64,000 nt of DNA, taken from contig OZ018321.1 of assembly GCA_963969495.1 (NCBI GenBank), positions 65,547,035 through 65,611,034 of the forward strand, in the 5' to 3' direction. The notes under the pieces are model-generated. The model was not told the origin of the DNA and ran no database searches. It worked only from the letters and a program-made list of their open reading frames with translations. Below are positions 56,990 to 64,000 of this stretch, one piece after another (positions within the stretch are counted from its first letter, which is position 1; each line of letters starts with the position of its first letter). Position numbers and translations under genes: made by a program. This stretch comes from Ceratothoa steindachneri (Eukaryota; Arthropoda; Malacostraca; Isopoda; Cymothoidae).

Positions 56990-57413
56990 GATTAAGCATT
57001 TGAATAAATAGCGATTCCAAAATGTTGAGATCTACGAATTTATCCACACAACCCAAAACTTTAAAATTTGAGAGGGATACTAATGAGGTTTAGGTATCCA
57101 TTGATTCCTTATTGCAGAGAATTCCGGCTTAGCAATGGGTGTGTCTGTGTAGTAGGAAACTCCCTCATGTTTTCAAATCCTCAGCTTCAATTGTAACATA
57201 GTTTTACCCACCTAGCGAGTTAGGCAACCCGCACACATAAATTGATAAACAAGTGAGGACTTGAGTATCAAGGGTAGCTTCTTCTTATGAGACAAGTAGG
57301 TTTTAAGAGAGATGGTATTAATTGGTATACAGTAGAATTTGATTTGTGGATAAACTTTAGATAATAATTGTTGTAAGTCTACTAACTCTCTTTCATTTTT
57401 GGACATTAAGATT
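56990..57413 (-). pseudogene. PLE-8: GIY-YIG region, left arm of an inverted pair
   Basis: Minus frame 57212-57406: LVDLQQLLSKVYPQIKFYCI, PINTISLKTYLSHKKKLP, SLVYQFMCAGCLTR (start of GIY-YIG with CxxC). Downstream (to 56990) the same DNA as the right arm, including CTAAGCCGGAATTCTCTGCA. Nearly identical, in reverse orientation, to 57770-58131. Confidence 0.87.
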
Positions 57414-57435
57414 AACGGGTCAGAAAAACAATTTC

Positions 57436-58127
57436 CATTTCAGTATATAGAAAACCCACATCCACTCTGCTTGGCACTAATTATTTCTCGAGTTTACCAA
57501 AATGCTTCAAAATATCATCTATAAGCTGAAGAATAAACCATGCTTTCAGAATATGCTCTGACTGGAACAATTTTCATCAAGAGATGTCTTAACTCAAACA
57601 ATTTTTTAAATTTAATTTATTCCCAGCATCATTCCTTGACAAATTGATAAAAAGTTTCCTGGATAAAATACACGTAGTTCCTCTCGTCAAATCTAATGCA
57701 TCGAAACAGAAAATGTATCTCAAAATACCCTACATAGGCTCGCTACAAACAAACTCATTCTAGACTTACAACAATTATTATCTAAAATTTATCCACAAAT
57801 CAAATTCTACTGTATACCAATTAATACTATCTCTATTAAAACCTACTTGTCTCATAAGGAGAAGCTACCCCTGCTACTCAGGTCCTCAATTGTTTATTAA
57901 TTTATGTGTGCGAGTTGCCTAACTCGCTAGGTGGGTAAAACTACGTTACAATTGAAGCTGAGGATTTGAAAACATAAGGGAGTTTCCTACTACACAGACA
58001 CACCCATTGCTAAGCCGGAATTCTCTGCAATAAGGAATCATTCGGATACCTAAACCTCATTATTGTCCCACTCAAATTTTAAAGTTTTGGGTTGTGCGGA
58101 TAAATTCATAGATCTCAACATTTTGGA

Positions 58128-58131
<4 letters not shown>
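57436..58131 (+). pseudogene. PLE-9: RT end plus GIY-YIG region, right arm of an inverted pair
   Basis: Plus strand: SVYRKPTSTLLGTNYFSSLP (end of RT), FRICSDWNNFHQEMS, LFPASFLDKLIKSFLDKIHV, KMYLKIPYIGSLQTN, then the linker LSKIYPQIKFYCIPINTISI, IVY then a stop and FMCASCLTR, GKTTLQLKLRI (decayed YIGET...RI), KPEFSAIRNH, FKVLGCADKFIDLNILESIY. The last codons TATATATA pass directly into the (TA)n array at 58132. One frameshift and two stops. The catalytic part of RT is not present. Confidence 0.88.

Positions 58132-58192
<61 letters not shown>
58132..58192. repeat. (TA)n microsatellite
   Basis: About 30 TA units joined to the ESIY codons of PLE-9 on its left and to a minus-strand PLE tail on its right. 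Confidence 0.97.
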
Positions 58193-58197
<5 letters not shown>

Positions 58198-58345
58198 TCG
58201 TAAGTATTGCTACTAACCAGGCTGATTTTTAATTTCAGAGCGAAGGCAAGGGCGCAGAAGATGCTCAAGTACATATATTTTATTCAATTTTGGAAACAAC
58301 GTTTCGGGCAACATGCCCATCTTCAGGTTCTAAGATTAAAATTGT
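58193..58345 (-). repeat. PLE 3' tail (PLE-10) with hammerhead-like core
   Basis: Minus strand: CCTGAAGAT, stem GGGCA/TGCCC with TGT loop, GAAACGTTGTTTCC (58284-58315), then AATTGAATAAAATATATG and about 90 bp to the (TA)n array. CUGANGA-stem-GAAA is the hammerhead core with N = A. Confidence 0.7.
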
Positions 58346-58739
58346 AAAAAAATTAATTATAATGTCATTCAAGTTGTGAAAAAGAAAATAATTTGAACTA
58401 AAGGTTTAAATGGAATAAGAAAGTTGTGCTATTTTTTCTATAAAAAAATATTAAGAGTATACAACTAAATTGATTAAAAGATACACAAAAAGACATAAAC
58501 AAATAATTCGATAATAATTAAAAAATTAACCGAAAGAAATAACATAAGTACTAAATAAATCAAAAGAGTAATAACCTTTGACTTTGACTTTGTATAAGTG
58601 CGGGTGCATGTGAGGGGAGACGATAGGGTGTGGGGGGGGACAGAGAAAATAGACAAGTGGAGAAGAGAGAAAGAAGTGTGGAAGAGGTGCAAAGAGATGC
58701 CTAGGGTCTGGTGATCAGACTTATCACTTTAATTTATTT
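58346..58739. other. Unassigned
   Basis: Short minus frame 58474-58692, hydrophobic by composition. Nothing recognised. Confidence 0.3.
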
Positions 58740-59374
58740 TCTTGGTTGTGTGAGTTCATTTTTGTTGTTTTTTGTTTTTGGTAACAATTATAAAGTTATA
58801 AAATTATAATTATTATGGCGTTCAAGCTATTTGTCTTAGCAACTTTAGTATTTTTATGGTTTGTGTTGTGCATTGCCTGTTTTGTATATGTTTTTAACTA
58901 TATTTAAGTGCGTGCTTGTTGTATTGTTTTATTGTATGTGTATTTTAGTAGTATAATTGTTTCTTCTTTTGTAGTTTACTTCTTTCGAAGTTCTCTTCTT
59001 AATCGGTGGGTTTTTCAATTCTTGGTAGGGTTGTCTTTATCGGTAACTTGTCGTAGTAAGGTTTCGAGTATCTTCATTGTTCTTGTGATTGATCTTGTAT
59101 CACAGGTTTCTTCATTCTCATTTTACGCATAGAACGGCACTTCGTCTCCGCCAGCCACTCGGTTGGCGGAGCTGGGGAATCTGGGGCGACATTCAGCTCT
59201 TCTGTTCTGGTTAATCATCTGGGTGATTTCATCACTCAGTTCACGATTAACCAGATCCTGCATTTTCTGGGTCCGTTCTTCTATGACTTTGTTAATGGGA
59301 ATTATCCCCGCCTCTCTGTGCAGGTCTTCTTGCCGTCTTCTTTCATGCCTGCGTGTACCCGTTATTAGGTACAT
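58740..59374 (-). pseudogene. LINE 3' fragment (ORF2 C-terminus and 3' UTR)
   Basis: Minus frame 59123-59374: YLITGTRRHERRRQEDLHRE, AGIIPINKVIEERTQKMQDL, VNRELSDEITQMINQ. It aligns with the end of Jockey-like ORF2, LLITGTRRIDRIRQSILHQR ... INTEIQRLGRKTWDKI in the LINE at 60-63 kb, but is clearly another family. Strong 5' truncation, as expected of LINEs; an AT-rich 3' UTR probably extends to about 58740. Confidence 0.7.
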
Positions 59375-59391
59375 TATAATAACTTTACTTT

Positions 59392-59402
59392 TACTTTACT
59401 TT
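59392..59402 (-). repeat. (AAAGT)n 3' terminus of LINE-A
   Basis: On the minus strand AAAGTAAAGTAAAAGTAAAG ends the 3' UTR. Short tandem 3' ends replace poly(A) in many LINEs. Confidence 0.6.
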
Positions 59403-59460
59403 AGGTTAAAGTGGTGAAATTGTGTGGTAGGTATATAAAGGTGTGAATAAGTTTCCTAGT

Positions 59461-59481
59461 TTGCCCTGGTGTTAGGGCATC
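59461..59481 (-). other. 3'-UTR hairpin of LINE-A
   Basis: GATGCCCTAACACCAGGGCAA on the minus strand: stem GCCCT/AGGGC. The same stem with a different loop occurs near the 3' end of LINE-B (22901-22921). Confidence 0.7.
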
Positions 59482-59696
59482 ACTAGCATTCTTCATGTCG
59501 TGGTTAACTAAAAAAAATTTCCTCCGTCAAAAAAGTAGCTGACTGTCATTGACATTCAGTTTCCTCCGTATAAATATATATAAATAAATCTCTGTGTAAT
59601 AAGTATTTCCACCTTCGAAGCATTCAAGCCTTTCAAGGTTGACTTTTCTAGCTGAATGATCTCAGTGTTGATTGTTCTTCAATTCCTTGTAATGTG

Positions 59697-60060
59697 GGCA
59701 TTTAGCCCTTGTCTTAGTTTGGTATTCGTTGACTTGTTGGGTATTTTTTGACAATGGGTATTGGGGAGTTGGGCACTTCGCCTCTTTTAATTCTTGACTT
59801 TTGACAAATGGGAATTGGGGAGTTGGGCACTTCGCCTCTTTTAATTCTTGACTTTCAACTAATTAATTGTAACATGGGTGTTGGGGAGTTGGGCACTTCG
59901 CCTCTTTTAATTCTTTACTTTTGACTTTTAGGTGTGGGCACTTCGCCTCTTTTATATTTAATTTTGATATTATTTTATTAATACTTGCTATGTAACTATA
60001 TGGGGGGGGGGAGGGGACTTTAATGTGGGCACTTCGCCTCTTTTTCAATTGGTTGTTAAA
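59697..60060 (-). repeat. Tandem 18-mer family in the LINE-A 3' UTR
   Basis: AAAAGAGGCGAAGTGCCC (minus strand) occurs at 59771-59788, 59825-59842, 59891-59908, 59936-59953 and 60027-60044, spaced 45-91 bp, mostly followed by AACTCCCCAA. A degenerate sixth copy (GGGCTAAATGCCC) lies near 59697. Confidence 0.93.
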
Positions 60061-60145
60061 AATGGTAAGAATCGATACCACTGTTGGACTGCTTGTCAAC
60101 TTTTAGGTTCTTGAGTCGTGGACCTATTAGAGGAGTGGACTAACC

Positions 60146-62905
60146 CTATGTAAACATGGGTAGTACCGCTTCTCTCGCGCAGGTTCTACTGCTCGGGAAC
60201 AGAGCAGTTCTACCTATAGCGCGTCTCCGGTTGGCACGTATATTGATATTTAGGTTTATGTTTGGGAGTATAGTCTCGTCTATCTTGTCCCAAGTTTTTC
60301 TCCCTAGCCGTTGGATCTCCGTGTTGATCGGCTTTAGGTCGATTCTCTGGTGTAGAATCGATTGCCGAATACGGTCGATCCTACGCGTGCCTGTTATCAG
60401 CAGCGTGGCACTATTCTGTACTCTCTGCAAAGTTCTGAGAGATGTACAGCTTGCCATCTGCGTGATCACGGCCGGGTACACCAATACTGAGCGTACCAAG
60501 GCCATGTACAGTTTTTTGATATTAGGCACGCTGAGGCCTCGGAAACGGTAAAGTTTCTTCAGCTCTCGTTTGGCTAGGGAGACTCTGGTTTTCATATGAG
60601 TCGAATATCCAGATTTGTAGAGTCGCAATCCCAGGACATTACCTTCATTGGAGTATGGGTAGTGTTCATTGTCGACGATGACGTCATCAACTTTCCGGCG
60701 GTTCATCGGAATGATCGTGAACTTCTGGCGGTTGGTTTTTATCTTCCACTTTCTTTCATATCTGTTGATGTTATCAATTTCGACAGCTGTCGCCCTCGCC
60801 TGACTACCAGAGTTCCGAAATGGACTTAGGACGATTTGGGTGATGTCGTCTGCATATTGCAGATACATCGAATCGAACCTCACTGGAGCAGGTAGGTCTA
60901 TAGTGTACACTAGGTACAGCAGAGGACTGAGACAGCTGCCTTGTGGAACTCCCGCCTCGAGTTCGAATTCGGGTCCTTTGCAGCCCTCGATTGAAATTCG
61001 GGCTCTCCTATCGGAGATATAATTGCAAAGGATCCTTTCCAGGAGTGGGTTAAGCTGGAGGTTAAGGATCTTGTATTGTAATCCTCTCAGCCAAACCTTA
61101 TCGAAGGCCTTCTTTACATCACGCAGCACTACGTCTACATACCGCCTCTCAGCTTTACTGCAGGCGAGTTTCTCCGCAAGGAGGGCGAGGGCCGTTTCCG
61201 TACCACGTCCCTTGCGGAACCCGTGCTGCTGAGGGTTGTGGACTCCCAGCTCGGCAAGTTGTTCTTGGAGCCTGTTAGCTAGGAGTCTCTCGTAGATTTT
61301 CGCAACGAATTCCAGCAGGGCGATGGGCCTGTAGTTTACCAGTTGATCAGGGGGTTTACCTCCCTTGGGTATGAAGATCATCTTCGCAATCTTCAAACCT
61401 TCCGGGAAGTAGCCCGTATTCAGGGAAGCGTTGTAGACGTTAACGATACCCTGAATGATCTGCTGTGGGGCGTTAACCAAGTTATTTCTGGTGATACCCG
61501 TCCAGCCTGGTGCCTTTTGGCGAAAGGCTTTCACAGTGGCCATGACGTCCTCTGATGTTATGGGGCGTCCATGACCCGCCATCTCCCTGCCCTCGTTGGC
61601 TTGCTGTAGTGGATGCGTGCGATGTATTTCCTGATTTAGTTGTTCAATCAGTTGACCTTCGAATTCCTGGTCGAACTCAGCGTTTTCCTCGGGGGTAATC
61701 CTGAAAACGCTTTTCCAGAAGTTCCTGAACCTATCCTCGAGAACCACCGGGTTCTCTATGTAGTCATCGTTCTCCTTTATCCGAGCTTTGGGTCTTGGAG
61801 TAAGTCCCTTTAAGTTCCTGACTTGGCGCCAGAACTTAGCCGGGCTAAGCTCGCTGTCGATTTTGGCTATCAAGGTGTTCCATATGTCCTCCTGTTGGAG
61901 GTTGATAGCCTCTCTAAGCTCTGAACTTAGGCGTCGAAGCAGCAAGCTCCTTTCCCGGCTGGGACCCTCCCGTCTTACATCCTCATACACTTCCCTGTGA
62001 GCACGAGCGATATCTCTCATCTCCTCGGTCCATCTGGGCTGAGGAGGTGTTTTATACCCTGTTACGGGTATGCTCTCGCGGTCCGCGTTTAGTATGGACG
62101 TTGTTATCCTTTCCAACTCCCTGTCAATCTCCTCTAACGACGCCGTGCTGAGGTCAGCTGGCGCATAGTCGCTGAGTCGCTGCTTGTAGCGATCCCAGTT
62201 GGCCATGGCGTAGTTTTTCCGGAGAGGGGCTGGGAGCTGGATTGGTGCGAGAGATATTGTTGTGAGAATCGCGATGTGATCACTAGGGACTGTTGGGCCT
62301 GGCTCGCTATGGTAGTTGAAGGGAAAGCCTTCACTTGTCAAGATTATGTCAGGTTTAGTGGCTGACCGGGAAGTGATATAGGTCGGAAAATCCGGCCCTA
62401 TCCTTTGGATGTTTTTTCTTCCCATAATCAATTCCAAGTTTCGGCCTCTATCGTTGGTGCTACCATAGCCCGCCGTTCGGCATCTGGCATTGAGGCCTCC
62501 CCCTAAGAATGCCATTCTGCGGTGCCCAAACAGTGTATAAAAATTACATAACGGGAGATATGCTCGTCGAGGGGGTTGATATGCCGCAGCTATCACGAGG
62601 TCTCCGACCAGGGTGTGAACCTCGATTGCCACAAAGGACTCATCGAGTTCTGGCAGTTGTTTGAAGGAGATGTTCCTCTTGACAGCTATTGTGGCACCAT
62701 CAAACCTTTCCTGGGAATGATTCTTCATGAGCACTCTGTAGCCCGGTATTTTTATGCGACCAGCTGTTGTGTCGATACTGTGCTCTGTGATGAGAATGAT
62801 GTCAGGGTCGAGCACACGGAATATGTTACCATATGCCGTGGCCTTATCCTCCCAACCATTCACATTGAGTGTCAGAATCCTCATTTTATTGCTTACTCTT
62901 TCCAT
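60146..62905 (-). CDS. LINE-A ORF2: APE-type endonuclease plus reverse transcriptase, 919 aa, open
   Basis: Protein of non-LTR retrotransposition: nicks DNA and primes cDNA on the nick. The first ATG (62905) is 10 nt past the ORF1 stop; a second Met is at codon 8. Endonuclease (about residues 9-225): RILTLNVNGW (Asn), LITEHSIDT (Glu), then LGGGLNARCRT at about 135-145 where the family has GDxNAxH, so the catalytic Asp is Gly and the His is Cys; VPSDHIAIL is intact. RT (about 440-760): KMIFIPKGGKPPDQLVNYRP, HGFRKGRGTETALALL, RDVKKAFDKVW, GVPQGSCLSPLLYLVYTIDL, LQYADDITQI (about 684). C-terminus: LVYPAVITQM, RVQNSATLLITGTRR. No RNase H. No frameshift or stop in 2.76 kb, in contrast to every other copy; a recent insertion, probably unable to nick by itself. 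Confidence 0.93.
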   Translation of the reverse strand: MERVSNKMRILTLNVNGWEDKATAYGNIFRVLDPDIILITEHSIDTTAGRIKIPGYRVLMKNHSQERFDGATIAVKRNISFKQLPELDESFVAIEVHTLVGDLVIAAAYQPPRRAYLPLCNFYTLFGHRRMAFLGGGLNARCRTAGYGSTNDRGRNLELIMGRKNIQRIGPDFPTYITSRSATKPDIILTSEGFPFNYHSEPGPTVPSDHIAILTTISLAPIQLPAPLRKNYAMANWDRYKQRLSDYAPADLSTASLEEIDRELERITTSILNADRESIPVTGYKTPPQPRWTEEMRDIARAHREVYEDVRREGPSRERSLLLRRLSSELREAINLQQEDIWNTLIAKIDSELSPAKFWRQVRNLKGLTPRPKARIKENDDYIENPVVLEDRFRNFWKSVFRITPEENAEFDQEFEGQLIEQLNQEIHRTHPLQQANEGREMAGHGRPITSEDVMATVKAFRQKAPGWTGITRNNLVNAPQQIIQGIVNVYNASLNTGYFPEGLKIAKMIFIPKGGKPPDQLVNYRPIALLEFVAKIYERLLANRLQEQLAELGVHNPQQHGFRKGRGTETALALLAEKLACSKAERRYVDVVLRDVKKAFDKVWLRGLQYKILNLQLNPLLERILCNYISDRRARISIEGCKGPEFELEAGVPQGSCLSPLLYLVYTIDLPAPVRFDSMYLQYADDITQIVLSPFRNSGSQARATAVEIDNINRYERKWKIKTNRQKFTIIPMNRRKVDDVIVDNEHYPYSNEGNVLGLRLYKSGYSTHMKTRVSLAKRELKKLYRFRGLSVPNIKKLYMALVRSVLVYPAVITQMASCTSLRTLQRVQNSATLLITGTRRIDRIRQSILHQRIDLKPINTEIQRLGRKTWDKIDETILPNINLNINIRANRRRAIGRTALFPSSRTCAREAVLPMFT

Positions 62906-62915
62906 CTTGAGTCAC

Positions 62916-64000
62916 CTAGTGTTTTTGGGTGACGTTCTTCCTCCTCCCATTCTTCTTCTTCCTGAATTCCGCGTTAGAGAGTTGCTCGCATGTGTTCTGA
63001 TGAAGGATCACATTCTGTGCGAGCAGGGCCTCTTCCACTGTACCAGGGTCTATCTCAGAGTCGTACTCCCATTTATAGATTTTTGCTTTAATCCCTTGGA
63101 AAATACGACTAGGCTCCATTTCCTCTGGGAAGGGGAATTGATCGCAGGCGTAAACCCTCAGGTTGATATAGTTCGCCCGCAATCTCTTGGATTTCTTCTT
63201 TTTACCCTTCTTTTCCAGGGGTTTGGATGCTTCCGCGTCTGAGGAGTCCGAAGAGTCTGATGAGCTGCTCGTTTCCGAGCTCGCTTGTTTCGCCGTGCTT
63301 GTCATAGATTGGGTGGGAGCAGGAGTTTTCGTCTCGACTGCTACGTTATTCGTTTTTTCGGGTTGTTGTTTACTTGGGTTAGCTTGCACCTTAGTCTGCT
63401 GGGCTTTTGGGGTCATCTGCAAATGCAGTACGTCCCCAGAAGGGGGATTATCCGGGAACCACATTTGTTCCATCCCATTTTTGGCCAACATCTGGTTCAA
63501 CACGGTGGCGAATGTGCCTGGGCGAGCCAAATTCATGACGTGCGCATGAAGTATGCACGTCATGATTTTCGTAGATCCCTCATTTTCAATTTTGAGGTAT
63601 GTTCTTCTGGCATCCACCTCTGAGATGGCTGCCTTTGCCGCTTGTGCGTAGGACGTGTTCGCCCTACGTGTGACCTCATTCCTCTTTGCCTCCTGCTTAT
63701 TCCTCATAACTTCTTTCTTGGCGGGACAAGACATGGCCATCGTTCGGTGGCCCTGCCCGCAACTCACGCATTTTTCTGTTGTGCTGACACAATTCCGCCA
63801 ATTGTGGCCAAGCTGGCTGCATTTGGAGCAGGTCTCCTGTGGCTCCTTGCAGTCCTTGGTGGCGTGGGTCTCCATCTTATAGCACTTGAATCAGTATTGG
63901 ACCGGGGTGAACTCACCCTTTTCCACCTGCTCACCGCTAATTTTGGCGTTAAACATGAGGAGACCCTGCTCCTTCGCCTTCTGTGCCATGGTAGTCTCCG
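62916..64000 (-). pseudogene. LINE-A ORF1 (gag-like, three CCHC knuckles), partial, one in-frame TGA
   Basis: RNA-binding ORF1, N-terminus beyond the window. Reading in from 64000: MAQKAKEQGLLMFNAKISGE, EFTPVQY, then TGA at 63891-63893 exactly at the first Cys of knuckle 1, FKCYKMETHATKDC, knuckle 2 CSKCSQLGHNWRNC, knuckle 3 CVSCGQGHRTMAMSC, PAKKEVMRNKQEAKR, a conserved block ILHAHVMNLARPGTFATVLN, a Thr/Ser/Asp-rich linker (SSSSDSSDSSDAEAS), a basic patch KKGKKKKSKR and a C-terminal domain ending NVTQKH, stop 62916-62918. Apart from the TGA the frame is open. LINE-C ORF1 is collinear. Confidence 0.88.

Larger units (their letters stand above)
59385..64000 (-). mobile_element. Jockey-like LINE (LINE-A), nearly complete within the window
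   Basis: Minus strand: ORF1 (entering from the right window edge, ending 62916), 10-nt gap, ORF2 62905-60146, 3' UTR of about 750 bp with tandem 18-mers and a hairpin, ending in (AAAGT)n near 59392-59402. ORF2 holds endonuclease and RT, no RNase H. Copies B (20.9 kb) and C (40.7 kb) belong to the same family. Best preserved element in the window. Confidence 0.92.

Noticed and set aside
60156..63882. Plus-strand open frames across the LINE at 60-64 kb
   Set aside because: Antisense shadows of the well-supported minus-strand ORF2 and ORF1.

Overview
This 64 kb window is eukaryotic, intron-poor in appearance and made almost entirely of transposable-element wreckage. I recognise no host gene, rRNA or tRNA. 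The mix is Penelope-like elements (PLEs) with GIY-YIG domains, three-knuckle APE-type LINEs, Gmr1-like Ty3/gypsy elements, mariner, Tc1 and ZBED-type hAT, plus at least eleven long (TA)n arrays and a (GA)n and a (CT)n array. That suits a marine invertebrate, most likely an arthropod such as a decapod crustacean; this is inference from repeat content only.

Layout. 0-3.5 kb: a truncated minus-strand PLE and unassigned DNA. 3.5-10.0 kb: a Ty3/gypsy element with 1.2 kb LTRs, a SCAN-like capsid, and integrase placed before reverse transcriptase (the Gmr1 order), with the RT core deleted. 10.7-14.0 kb: a second, smaller Gmr1-like element with LTRs and only a decayed gag. 14-16.7 kb: AT-rich DNA with a CTCGATTCTTC-type degenerate repeat. 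16.7-20.3 kb: a dead minus-strand LINE (ORF1+ORF2). 20.3-25.0 kb: a PLE-tail palindrome, a plus-strand LINE copy, a PLE tail, a Tc1-like transposon sitting inside a (TA)n array, and another PLE fragment.

25.7-36.5 kb: two copies of an unidentified dispersed repeat with a CR1-like LINE between them that carries an SGNH-hydrolase-like ORF1 remnant. 36.8-40.7 kb: RTE-like RT remnants, a 171-bp duplication, and a PLE bounded on both sides by (TA)n. 40.7-42.3 kb: an ORF1-only LINE copy. 42.3-45.2 kb: tandem and direct repeats. 45.2-51.0 kb: a third copy of the dispersed repeat, split by a 4.8 kb hAT element with an 8-bp target duplication; the hAT is itself split by a 1.3 kb insert within (TA)n. 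51.3-52.7 kb: mariner. 53.9-58.3 kb: PLE fragments, including a head-to-head inverted pair. 58.7-64.0 kb: LINE fragments, ending in the best-preserved gene here, a 919-codon open ORF2 (EN+RT) with its ORF1 running off the window end.

The elements do not form a cooperating pathway; they are independent selfish elements nested in one another. The recurrent themes most worth checking are PLE 3' tails that carry hammerhead-ribozyme-like cores and run into (TA)n arrays, and a conserved 3'-UTR hairpin shared by two copies of the same LINE family.
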